Origin: Candidatus Peribacteraceae bacterium
Lineage (GTDB): Bacteria > Patescibacteriota > Gracilibacteria > Peribacterales > Peribacteraceae
Direction of reading: 5' to 3'
NCBI GenBank assembly: GCA_028707875.1
Contig: JAQWAC010000007.1
Span: 1-38,065, forward strand
DNA length: 38,065 bases
Shown here: positions 25,043 through 32,884 of the stretch, piece by piece
How the letters are laid out: every line of letters starts with the position of its first letter
How positions within the stretch are numbered: the stretch's first letter is position 1
Program-made: the position numbers and the translations under genes
Notes under the pieces: generated by a model
What the model was told of the DNA's origin: nothing
The model's input: the letters and a program-made list of their open reading frames with translations, nothing else
Database searches by the model: none

Positions 25043-28000
25043 ATGAAAGCCTCGGATTTCGTTCATCTTCATTGCCACTCCACGTACTCCCTTCTGGAGG
25101 CGCTCCCGACCACGGAGGAAATCGTGGAGCGAGCGAAGGAGTTGGGGGAGAGCGCCGTCGGCATCGCGGATAAGGGCTACACCTACGGCCTCGTGGAATT
25201 TTATCTGGCTGCAAAGAAAAAGGGGATGAAGGCGCTCTTGGGACTGGAAACGTATGTCGCCACCCGCACACGCTTTGATCAGGAGAGCGGCACGGATACC
25301 AAACGCTATCCGCTGGTGCTCATGGCGGAGAACGAGGAGGGATACCGGAACCTGCTGGAACTCGCCACACACGCCGCACTGGAAGGCATGTATTACAAGC
25401 CGCGCGTGGACGCCGAACTTCTCGGGAAGTACGGCAAAGGCCTGATCGCCCTTACGGGACCCATTGGGGGCGCCATCCCGCAGGCGGCGCTGGCGGAGGA
25501 CGGCAAACGCATCGAGGAGCTCACGGAGCAGTACCGATCCTTCTTCGGGAAGGACAATCTCTACTTCGAGCTCATGGATCTGCCCAACGTCACGGGACAG
25601 GCGGAGGTGAATCAGCAGCTCATCCGCTGGGCGGAGAAGCTGAATGTCCCGCTCGTTGCGACCTGCTCCAGTCACTACTGCCGTCCGGAAGACGTGGAGG
25701 CGCATGATGTGCTCCTCTGCATCCAGAAGAACGCCAATATCTCGGATCCCAGCCGCTTCTCCATGCGCGACAGTGACTTTTCCATGCGACCCTTCTCCGA
25801 GCTGGAAAAAGTTTTCGCCCATGTGCCCGCGGCGCTGGAAAACACACGCGTCATCGCCGACCGCTGCAATGTTTCCTTTGAATTCGGGAAGTTTCACATT
25901 CCGCATTACCCGTTGCCCAAAGGAACGACTGAGGCGGACGAACTGAAACGTCTCGCGGAAGAAGGCTTCAAGAGACGCTTTCCCAAAGGTTCACCGGAAC
26001 ACCACACCCGCCTGGAATTCGAGCTTTCCGTCATCAATCAAGTGGGATTCGCGGGGTACTTCCTCATTGTTTCCGACTTCGTCAACGAAGCCAAACGCCG
26101 CGGCATCACCGTCGGGCCCGGCCGCGGCTCCGCCGCAGGATCGTTTGTCGCGTACTGTCTGAATATCACCGGACTGGATCCGCTGGAACACGGGCTCTTC
26201 TTCGAGCGCTTCCTCAATCCGGAACGCATCACGATGCCCGACTTCGACATCGACTTCGCCGATACGCGCCGCGACGAGATTCTGGAGTACGTCCGCGGGA
26301 AGTACGGCTCGGATCACGTCGTGCAGATCTGCACATTCGGGACGCTGGCGGCCCGTGCCGCGGTGAAGGACGTGGGACGCGCCTACGGCGTGCCGTTTCT
26401 GGAGATGAACGCTCTCGCCAAGCTCATTCCGGAACGTCCGGGCACCACACTGGGAGAGGCGCTTGGCACGCAGGAACTCAAGACCGCCTACGAGAGCAAC
26501 GAGACATACCACAAGATCATCGATACCGCCCTGCGGCTGGAAGGCAAGGCGCGCCACGTATCCGTCCATGCCTGCGGCGTGATCATCACGGAAAAGCCGA
26601 CGGTCCGGTACTCCGCTCTCCAGCGCGCCCCGAAGAACGAGGAAATCATCATCACCCAGACAGCCGCAAAACCGCTCGAGGCGCTCGGGCTTCTGAAAAT
26701 GGACTTCCTCGGTCTCATGAACCTCACGGTGATCCAGACGACACTGGAAATCGTGGAACGCGTCCGCGGCGAGAAGATCGACATCGCAACGATTCCGCTG
26801 AATGATGCAAAGACGTTCACGCTCCTCCAGCGCGGCGACACCACCGGCGTCTTTCAGCTGGAATCCGCGGGCATGCGCCGATACCTCAAGCAACTCAAGC
26901 CCACGGAATTCGGCGACATCACCGCCATGGTCGCTCTCTACCGTCCGGGCCCGATGGACTGGATTCCCAGCTTCATCAAGCGCAAACACGGGCAGGAAGA
27001 AGTGAAGTACGTGCATGATGCGCTCAAGCCCATCCTGCAGCCCACCTACGGCATCGGCCTGTATCAGGAACAGATCCTCCAGATCGCGCAGGTCTTCGCA
27101 GGATTCTCTCTGGGGGAGGCGGATATTCTCCGCCGCGCCATCGGAAAGAAAATCCGCGAACAGCTCGAAGCACAGCGGGAGAAATTCGTTCAAGGGGCCA
27201 TCGGGAACGGGTACGCAAAACCTCTCGCCGAACAAATCTTTGATGACGTCATCACGCCATTCGCCGGATACGGCTTCAACAAGTCCCACGCGGCGGGTTA
27301 CGCGCGCATCGCCTACGAAACCGCCTACCTGAAAGCCCGCTATCCCACCGCATTCATGGCGGCGCTCCTCTCCAGTGATGCGCAGAATACGGAACGCGTC
27401 ATGATCGAGATCGAAGAGTGCCGGCAAATGGGCATCGAAGTCCTGCCTCCTGATATCAACGAATCGCTCCGGCACTTCACCGCGATCGACCGCGAGGGTT
27501 CCGTCTGCGGTTCCATCCGCTTTGGGCTTTCCGCCATCAAGGGCATAGGGGACAGTTCCGTGCTCCAGCTCATCGCCGCGCGGGAAGCCGGCGGGAAGTT
27601 CACTTCGATCGAGGACTTCGCCAGACGCGTGCCGTCGAAGGTCCTGAATAAGAAGCTCCTCGAGGCATTGGCCAAATCCGGCGCACTGGATTCGCTGGGC
27701 AAGCGCCGCACCTTCATCGAGCACTACGACCGAATAGCGGACTTCTCCAAGGCGAGCGGCGACGTCAGCAGCCAGCAGGGTGATTTATTCTCGCAGGTGA
27801 GTGGCATGGACTCCGCAACCATTGAATTCCCGAATACTCCCGAAGCCTCTTCACAGGAAAAACTCCTGTGGGAGAAAGAAACTCTCGGCATGTACGTCTC
27901 CAGCCACCCGCTCGCAGGTTTGCGGAAGTACATCGGCAAGAAGGCACAGCTCATCGCGGATCTGACGGAAAAGGAAAATGGAAAGAAGGTGAAACTGGCA

Positions 28001-28813
28001 GGCCTCATGGAGGGGCTGAAGAAGATCACGACCAAGAAAGGCGAGACGATGGCCGTGGTGACGCTGGAGGACCCCACCGGCAAGATCGAAGTGACACTCT
28101 TCCCGCGCGTCTATGCCGAGTGCAGCCAGATTCTGGAACAACCGGATACCATCCTCGTGATCGGCGGCACAATGGATCTGCGGGCGGGACAGCTGCAAGT
28201 GCGCGCCGATGCGGTCAAGCGTGCGGCGCTCTCGACGATGATCGCCCATGCAAAGACAGAGGGATTCTTCGATGAAGAAGAAGCGCGGCACGGTATCGCA
28301 TTCGCCCGCAAGCGGCCGGAGGAGACCGAACAGGTGGAGATGCTCGATGAGGAGGGGAATGTCATTGCGGGGGAGACGGTGATCATCGCGGAAAACGCGC
28401 GGGCCGGCGATGATCTGACAGGCCCGCTCAACCAGTGGATCCTGAAAGGCATGCCGGTGGATGATCTTCTGACTGCGTGCGGATTCACCGCCGCCGAGGA
28501 AAAACCGAAACCCAAGACACCGGTGCAGAAGAAGAAATCTCCGCGCGAACTGGGGGAGGGGGAAGAAGCTCCATCGGCGCGCACCTTCTCCCCCACGCAT
28601 ATTTCCATCCACACCATCGAGTTGCCTGAGCGTGCGCCCAAGAAGCTCCTGCTCGACCTCAAAAAAGTGCTGGAGACCTTCCCGGGGAAAGAAAAAGTGC
28701 AGCTCAAGATCGGCGAGCAGCTGATTCCTCTCCCTCTCACCATCAACATGTCGACGGTATTGGAGAAGAAGATTGAGGAGGTGCTGAGCGCCCATGCCTC
28801 ACCGACCGCCTGA
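25043..28813 (+). CDS. dnaE: DNA polymerase III alpha subunit DnaE
   Basis: DnaE is the replicative polymerase, a C-family enzyme. The 1256-residue product begins with a PHP domain (FVHLHCHSTYSLLE, with metal-type H8, H10 and H12). The palm carries GPGRGSAAGS and PDFDIDFADTRRDE (near residue 398), with catalytic aspartates in the DFDIDF core. Fingers and a helix-hairpin-helix region follow. An OB domain (KVKLAGLMEGLKKITTKKGE, near 985-1065) and a C-terminal tail complete it. The length is about that of well-known DnaE1 proteins. It has its own -10-like box and shares its last base with the tsaC start. holB of the same holoenzyme is at 1823. Confidence 0.97.
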   Translation: MKASDFVHLHCHSTYSLLEALPTTEEIVERAKELGESAVGIADKGYTYGLVEFYLAAKKKGMKALLGLETYVATRTRFDQESGTDTKRYPLVLMAENEEGYRNLLELATHAALEGMYYKPRVDAELLGKYGKGLIALTGPIGGAIPQAALAEDGKRIEELTEQYRSFFGKDNLYFELMDLPNVTGQAEVNQQLIRWAEKLNVPLVATCSSHYCRPEDVEAHDVLLCIQKNANISDPSRFSMRDSDFSMRPFSELEKVFAHVPAALENTRVIADRCNVSFEFGKFHIPHYPLPKGTTEADELKRLAEEGFKRRFPKGSPEHHTRLEFELSVINQVGFAGYFLIVSDFVNEAKRRGITVGPGRGSAAGSFVAYCLNITGLDPLEHGLFFERFLNPERITMPDFDIDFADTRRDEILEYVRGKYGSDHVVQICTFGTLAARAAVKDVGRAYGVPFLEMNALAKLIPERPGTTLGEALGTQELKTAYESNETYHKIIDTALRLEGKARHVSVHACGVIITEKPTVRYSALQRAPKNEEIIITQTAAKPLEALGLLKMDFLGLMNLTVIQTTLEIVERVRGEKIDIATIPLNDAKTFTLLQRGDTTGVFQLESAGMRRYLKQLKPTEFGDITAMVALYRPGPMDWIPSFIKRKHGQEEVKYVHDALKPILQPTYGIGLYQEQILQIAQVFAGFSLGEADILRRAIGKKIREQLEAQREKFVQGAIGNGYAKPLAEQIFDDVITPFAGYGFNKSHAAGYARIAYETAYLKARYPTAFMAALLSSDAQNTERVMIEIEECRQMGIEVLPPDINESLRHFTAIDREGSVCGSIRFGLSAIKGIGDSSVLQLIAAREAGGKFTSIEDFARRVPSKVLNKKLLEALAKSGALDSLGKRRTFIEHYDRIADFSKASGDVSSQQGDLFSQVSGMDSATIEFPNTPEASSQEKLLWEKETLGMYVSSHPLAGLRKYIGKKAQLIADLTEKENGKKVKLAGLMEGLKKITTKKGETMAVVTLEDPTGKIEVTLFPRVYAECSQILEQPDTILVIGGTMDLRAGQLQVRADAVKRAALSTMIAHAKTEGFFDEEEARHGIAFARKRPEETEQVEMLDEEGNVIAGETVIIAENARAGDDLTGPLNQWILKGMPVDDLLTACGFTAAEEKPKPKTPVQKKKSPRELGEGEEAPSARTFSPTHISIHTIELPERAPKKLLLDLKKVLETFPGKEKVQLKIGEQLIPLPLTINMSTVLEKKIEEVLSAHASPTA

Positions 28814-29433
28814 TGCGTATTCTTCCTGCGTCAGAGGAGGCAATGACGGAAGCCCTGAAGATCCTGAAAACCGGAGGCGTCATCGCCCATGCCACGGAGA
28901 CCTGTTACGGCCTCGCCTGTGACCTCACGAGCCCTCAAGCGGTGGAGAAACTCTTCGCCATCAAGGAACGCCCCGCGGATCAGCCCGTGAGCGCCCTGTT
29001 CTCTTCCGTCGACGAGGCAAAGAAGTACGTGAAATGGAATGACGAAGCGGAGGAACTCGCACGGAAACATCTCCCCGGTCCGCTCACTCTGATTCTTCCG
29101 CTACGCAATGATGCGCCTGATCGGATTTTCCCCTGTCCATTATCCATTGTCCATTATCCATTCGCTTCGCTGGGAATCCGCATTTCCTCCCACCCCCTCG
29201 CTCAATCTCTTGTTTCAACGTTCGGGAAACCGATAAGCACCACCTCCGCCAACGTCCACGGGAAACCGAATCCCTACAGCGCAGAAGAAATCCGATCCCA
29301 ATTCAGGAATGCCAAGGTGCAGCCGGATCTGATTTTGGACTCCGGAGTCCTTCCTCCTGTCCCGCCATCAACGGTGATCAATCTGACGGAAGAAAAAAGG
29401 GGAGATGTGCTGAGGAAAGGGATGATTGAATAA
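28813..29433 (+). CDS. tsaC: L-threonylcarbamoyladenylate synthase TsaC/YwlC
   Basis: This enzyme makes threonylcarbamoyl-AMP from threonine, bicarbonate and ATP for tRNA t6A37, feeding TsaB/TsaD. The 206-residue product has the YrdC-fold motifs HATETCYGLACD (26-37), AIKERPADQPVS (49-60), HLPGPLTLIL (87-96), STTSAN and PSTVINL. There is no C-terminal Sua5 domain. Residues about 107-118 (CPLSIVHYPF) come from half of a family D repeat and look like an insert between two core strands, probably on a surface loop. The start overlaps the dnaE stop (TGATG), so translation is coupled. tsaB lies at 6726. Confidence 0.92.
   Translation: MRILPASEEAMTEALKILKTGGVIAHATETCYGLACDLTSPQAVEKLFAIKERPADQPVSALFSSVDEAKKYVKWNDEAEELARKHLPGPLTLILPLRNDAPDRIFPCPLSIVHYPFASLGIRISSHPLAQSLVSTFGKPISTTSANVHGKPNPYSAEEIRSQFRNAKVQPDLILDSGVLPPVPPSTVINLTEEKRGDVLRKGMIE
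29134..29164. repeat. ATTATCC half-repeat inside tsaC (family D, copy 3)
   Basis: TCCATTATCCATTG followed by TCCATTATCCATTCG is one arm of the family D element, with no facing arm nearby. It is in frame and encodes PLSIVHY, nearly the same peptide as in the glycosyltransferase (PLSIIHS). Both coding copies end in CCATTCG. Confidence 0.75.
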
Positions 29434-29434
29434 A

Positions 29435-29463
29435 TTTACATATAACCATAAATATGGTACAAT
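29435..29463 (+). promoter_or_regulatory. Strong sigma70-type promoter with an internal palindrome
   Basis: TTTACA (29435-29440) and TACAAT (29458-29463) are 17 bases apart in an AT-rich patch. The spacer and -10 edge contain ACCATA-AA-TATGGT (29445-29458), an operator-like inverted repeat. A leader of about 24 bases to the ATG at 29494 follows, so unlike its neighbours this mRNA should have a leader. Confidence 0.65.
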
Positions 29464-29493
29464 TAATATTAATATCCATTACTCTTTCCCAAA

Positions 29494-29904
29494 ATGTCTC
29501 AGGTGAACCTGACGGGATACTTTGGAAACACCGCGAGCACGCTCCCGAGAGTCGATTGGCTCTTAACAAAGGCGTCGGAGGAAACGCCGAATCCTGCCGT
29601 ACGGGGAGCTGTTGCGGAATTACTGAAAAATGAACAGACCGAGTCACGCGAGGCGATGGCAACGGCACTCTCTATGGGGCCGGATGACGAACCGGATAAA
29701 TTTGTCCTGCAGTTCTATGCAGGTCATGCCCGTGAGGGTCTTGCCAACATCCTCGCCAATATCTGCGCACTTCTCCCTAAATCTTCCGAAGTTCTCCCGG
29801 ATCTTCAGTATATTGAATGCACGATACGTAGGCTGAATGATCTGGCGCGCACTGTGCTCGGGAATGGGAATGGGGGCGGAAACGGGAGCGGCCGACACGC
29901 GTGA
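29494..29904 (+). CDS. Unknown small helical protein
   Basis: The 136-residue soluble product is not from a family I recognise. It appears helical (AVRGAVAELLKNEQTESREA, LANILANICALLP, YIECTIRRLNDLARTVL) and ends in a flexible Gly/Asn tail (GNGNGGGNGSGRHA). It has no signal peptide and no metal or catalytic motif. It has the clearest promoter in the window (29435-29463) with a palindrome that suggests regulation, and it sits between tsaC and nrdR on the same strand. Confidence 0.7.
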   Translation: MSQVNLTGYFGNTASTLPRVDWLLTKASEETPNPAVRGAVAELLKNEQTESREAMATALSMGPDDEPDKFVLQFYAGHAREGLANILANICALLPKSSEVLPDLQYIECTIRRLNDLARTVLGNGNGGGNGSGRHA

Positions 29905-29953
29905 ATATCCTCACTTCCTGATCCTTTTCCTTCGTCCGGATGGCAAAGATCGG

Positions 29954-29959
29954 TAAACT
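29954..29959 (+). promoter_or_regulatory. Putative -10 box for nrdR
   Basis: TAAACT ends 6 bases before the GTG start at 29966. No good -35 or Shine-Dalgarno is seen. Confidence 0.4.
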
Positions 29960-29965
29960 TGACGT

Positions 29966-30412
29966 GTGTTTTGCCCCCGTTGTAAAGCAGAGGATACGGC
30001 CGTGATCGACTCGCGTATCGCCGAGGACGGTCGCGCTATTCGCCGACGCCGGGAGTGCCCCAAGTGTGATCACCGGTTCACCACCTTCGAGCGGCAGGAA
30101 CTCAGCAGTCTCATCGTCGTGAAGCGCGACGGCACCCGCGAGCCCTACAGCCGCAGCAAGCTCGAGCGCGGTGTGTGGCTCGCCTGCACCAAGCGCCCGG
30201 TGACCCAGCAGAAAATCGACAAGCTCCTCACGACCCTGGAAGAGAAGTGGGCGGCAAATAAGCGGGAGGTCTCCTCCGCGACCATCGGCATGGACGTGAT
30301 GAAGGCCATGAAGAAGCTCGACCAGGTGGCCTACATCCGCTTCGCCTCCGTGCACCGGGAATTCAAGGATGTGGAGGAATTCAAACAGGAGGTGGGAAGG
30401 CTCTTCAAATAG
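29966..30412 (+). CDS. nrdR: Ribonucleotide reductase repressor NrdR
   Basis: NrdR senses ATP/dATP and represses ribonucleotide reductase genes. The 148-residue product has the N-terminal zinc ribbon (C3, C6, C31, C34 in FCPRC and CPKC) with DSRIAEDGRAIRRRREC, followed by FTTFER. An ATP-cone domain runs from about 48 to 138 (IVVKRDGTREPYSRSKLERG). The length is typical. The start is GTG with the canonical next codons for FCPRC. No ribonucleotide reductase gene is in the window and I saw no paired NrdR boxes here, so its targets lie elsewhere. Confidence 0.96.
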   Translation: MFCPRCKAEDTAVIDSRIAEDGRAIRRRRECPKCDHRFTTFERQELSSLIVVKRDGTREPYSRSKLERGVWLACTKRPVTQQKIDKLLTTLEEKWAANKREVSSATIGMDVMKAMKKLDQVAYIRFASVHREFKDVEEFKQEVGRLFK

Positions 30413-30421
30413 CCAAAATCG

Positions 30422-30449
30422 TTGACCGGCATGCAAAGGGGAATACACT
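30422..30449 (+). promoter_or_regulatory. Promoter for the 178-residue gene
   Basis: TTGACC (30422-30427) and TACACT (30444-30449) are 16 bases apart. The ATG follows 9 bases after the -10, so the mRNA would start within two or three bases of the start codon. Confidence 0.6.
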
Positions 30450-30458
30450 CACCCCCTT

Positions 30459-30995
30459 ATGACCGAATCTCCCTGTCTGGGACCCAACCCCTATCCCAGA
30501 AATTTCCACCGGCTGGCGGTGCGCCCCTGCGATGAGCATACACTCACAACCCTCCATGCCATCGTCGATCCGATTCGAAGACTCATCGATAACATCACGA
30601 CAGGAGACGGTAAACAATGGCAGGACTTTTTCCGCCGACAGGTGGAGGCCATTGAGCTGGAAGCAGCGGAGTACCTCAAGGCAGTGCGCGATTGTCTTCC
30701 GCTCTATCGGAATCCTTCCCCCAGAGCGGATGAGCGGGATCATGCCCTCTTCGGGCAAGCGGAAAAGGGGGGGATGCTCGCCAAGCGCGCCGGTCTTGTC
30801 ATGGTTCACCCGCTGCACGTTCCGCAGGAAAATACCGCAGCCATCCTTCGCCGATATGCGTACCTCACCAATTTCATTGAGCGCGTGTTGTCCCCGTCAC
30901 TTGATGACCCTCGTGTGCGATGGGAGATCAGATTAACCCGCGAAGGACTGGCGCACTTGGAAGAAACTTGCCTGTCGCAGCAGCAACAGGAATAG
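30459..30995 (+). CDS. Unknown soluble protein
   Basis: The 178-residue product is not recognised. It has a Pro-rich start (CLGPNPYPRNFHRL), a helical middle (TLHAIVDPIRRLIDNI, DFFRRQVEAIELEAAEYL) and a helical end (NTAAILRRYAYLTNFIERVL), closing with QQQQE. There is no signal peptide, membrane helix or catalytic motif. It has a promoter placed so close that the transcript is probably leaderless. It lies between nrdR and aspS. Confidence 0.7.
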   Translation: MTESPCLGPNPYPRNFHRLAVRPCDEHTLTTLHAIVDPIRRLIDNITTGDGKQWQDFFRRQVEAIELEAAEYLKAVRDCLPLYRNPSPRADERDHALFGQAEKGGMLAKRAGLVMVHPLHVPQENTAAILRRYAYLTNFIERVLSPSLDDPRVRWEIRLTREGLAHLEETCLSQQQQE

Positions 30996-31049
30996 GAAAC
31001 GCCTGAGCCAAAATCATTGTTGTTCCTAGTCATTCCCGTCATCCCATCC

Positions 31050-31055
31050 TATACT
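31050..31055 (+). promoter_or_regulatory. Putative -10 box for aspS
   Basis: TATACT ends 8 bases before the ATG at 31064. The -35 region is poor (TAGTCA at 31027-31032, 17-base spacer). Confidence 0.5.
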
Positions 31056-31063
31056 TTGAGCCT

Positions 31064-32830
31064 ATGTTGAGGACACACACCTGCGGCGAACTCCGTGCCT
31101 CCCATGCCGGCAAACCCGTCACCCTCTGCGGCTGGGTCCACCGGCGCAGAGACCATGGGGGACTGATCTTCGTGGATCTGCGCGATCACTACGGAATCAC
31201 GCAAGTTGTTTTCGGTCCGGAGCAAAAGGAGACCTTCGCCCGGGCGGAGAAAATCCGTCCGGAGTGGGTGCTCAAGGTGGAAGGCACGATCAATAAGCGG
31301 AAAGAAGGGGCGGAGCGCAAAGAGAATCCGACGGGAGACATTGAAGTCCTCGCGAAAGATCTGGAGGTTCTCGGCGAATCTAAGACGCCTCCGTTTGAGA
31401 TTGATCAGGAGAAGGATGTAAATGAGGAATTGCGTCTTCAGTACCGCTTCCTCGACCTGCGCCGCCCGACGCTGCAGGAGATGATGATGAAGCGCGATCA
31501 ATTCATCACCCATATCCGCACGTACATGCACGGCAAGAATTTTACGGAGGTGCAGACGCCCATTCTCGCCAACTCCTCGCCGGAAGGCGCTCGTGATTAC
31601 CTCGTCCCGAGCCGCATCCACAAAGGCATGTTCTACGCCCTGCCGCAGGCTCCCCAGCAATTCAAACAGCTGCTCATGGTCGCGGGGCTGGACCGCTACT
31701 TCCAGATCGCTCCGTGCTTCCGCGACGAGGACCCGCGGGCGGACCGCCATCCGGGTGAGTTCTACCAGCTCGATCTGGAAATGAGCTTCGTGGAGCAGGA
31801 TGACATCTTCGATACGGTGGAGCCGCTCATGGTGGAGCTCACGCAAACCTTTAGCGATAAGAAAGTCACCACGACGCCGTTCCCGCGCCTCACGTGGAAA
31901 GAGGCCGTCTCCCGCTTCGGCTCCGATAAGCCCGATCTGCGCTACGGGATGGAGCTCAAGGAGGTCACGACTCATGCCAAAGACTGCGGGTTCTCCGTCT
32001 TTGCGGATGCCGTGAAGAAGGGCGGAACGGTGCAGGCGCTCGTCGTCACGGGCGGAGCCGCCTTCAGCCGCAAAGATATCGATGACCTGACGGAGACGGC
32101 CAAAATTTACGGCGCCAAAGGGCTCGCCTACATCATGATGAAGGACGGGGAGCCGCAGTCGCCCATCGTGAAGTTCCTCGGGGAAGATCATGCAAAGAAA
32201 ATTGCGAAGGATGTCGGAGCCAAGAGCGGGGACGCCGTCTTCTTCGCCGCGGACAAATGGCAGGCCGCCTGCAAAGTGCTCGGGCAGGTGCGCATCGAAG
32301 TGGCGCGAAAGCAGAAGCTCACGGATTCCAAGAAGGCCGCGTGGGTCTGGGTGAAGGATTTCCCGATGTACGAATGGAATGAGGAAGAGAAGAAGATTGA
32401 TTTCTCCCACAACCCCTTCTCCATGCCGCAGGGCGGGATGGAGGCGCTCAATTCCAAAGACCCAACGGAGATCCTCGCGTTCCAGTACGACCTCGTCTGC
32501 AACGGCTTCGAGATCAGCTCGGGCGCCATCCGCAATCACCGGCCGGACATCATGTACCGCGCATTTGAGATTGCCGGCTACCCGCACGCGGAAGTGGACA
32601 AGCGCTTCGGCGGAATGATCCGCGCTTTCCAGTACGGCGCCCCTCCGCACGGAGGCATCGCCCCCGGCATCGACCGTCTGATGATGGTGCTCTGGGAATG
32701 CCCGAGCATCCGCGACATCTATGCCTTCCCCAAGAACGGCCGCGCGCAGGACGCCATGATGGGCGCCCCGTCTCCTGTTCTGGAGAAGCAGCTCAAAGAA
32801 CTGGGAATCCGAATCGCGGAAGAAGAATGA
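31064..32830 (+). CDS. aspS: Aspartyl-tRNA synthetase
   Basis: This class IIb synthetase charges tRNA-Asp, and in many bacteria lacking AsnRS also tRNA-Asn. The 588-residue product is of bacterial length. It has an N-terminal OB anticodon domain (GWVHRRRDHGGLIFVDLRD), a class II core with FRDEDPRADRHPGEFYQLD (motif 2), a bacterial GAD-type insert, and motif 3 near the end (GGIAPGIDRLMMVL). The PGEF form of motif 2 is one residue longer than the E. coli version. Whether it discriminates Asp from Asn tRNAs cannot be told here. TATACT lies 8 bases before the ATG. Confidence 0.96.
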   Translation: MLRTHTCGELRASHAGKPVTLCGWVHRRRDHGGLIFVDLRDHYGITQVVFGPEQKETFARAEKIRPEWVLKVEGTINKRKEGAERKENPTGDIEVLAKDLEVLGESKTPPFEIDQEKDVNEELRLQYRFLDLRRPTLQEMMMKRDQFITHIRTYMHGKNFTEVQTPILANSSPEGARDYLVPSRIHKGMFYALPQAPQQFKQLLMVAGLDRYFQIAPCFRDEDPRADRHPGEFYQLDLEMSFVEQDDIFDTVEPLMVELTQTFSDKKVTTTPFPRLTWKEAVSRFGSDKPDLRYGMELKEVTTHAKDCGFSVFADAVKKGGTVQALVVTGGAAFSRKDIDDLTETAKIYGAKGLAYIMMKDGEPQSPIVKFLGEDHAKKIAKDVGAKSGDAVFFAADKWQAACKVLGQVRIEVARKQKLTDSKKAAWVWVKDFPMYEWNEEEKKIDFSHNPFSMPQGGMEALNSKDPTEILAFQYDLVCNGFEISSGAIRNHRPDIMYRAFEIAGYPHAEVDKRFGGMIRAFQYGAPPHGGIAPGIDRLMMVLWECPSIRDIYAFPKNGRAQDAMMGAPSPVLEKQLKELGIRIAEEE

Positions 32831-32872
32831 TCCCCTTGAATAAAAAGGACTTTTCTCTTTTTAGGAGATGGG

Positions 32873-32878
32873 TACACT
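32873..32878 (+). promoter_or_regulatory. Putative -10 box for the homospermidine synthase gene
   Basis: TACACT ends 6 bases before the ATG at 32885, with GCGCGC between them. Confidence 0.45.
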
Positions 32879-32884
32879 GCGCGC

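Noticed and set aside
25991-27724. 577-codon open frame antisense to dnaE
   Set aside because: It lies fully opposite a confident dnaE. The translation is Asp/Gly/Arg/Val-biased with no motif, as expected from the complement of a GC-biased gene.
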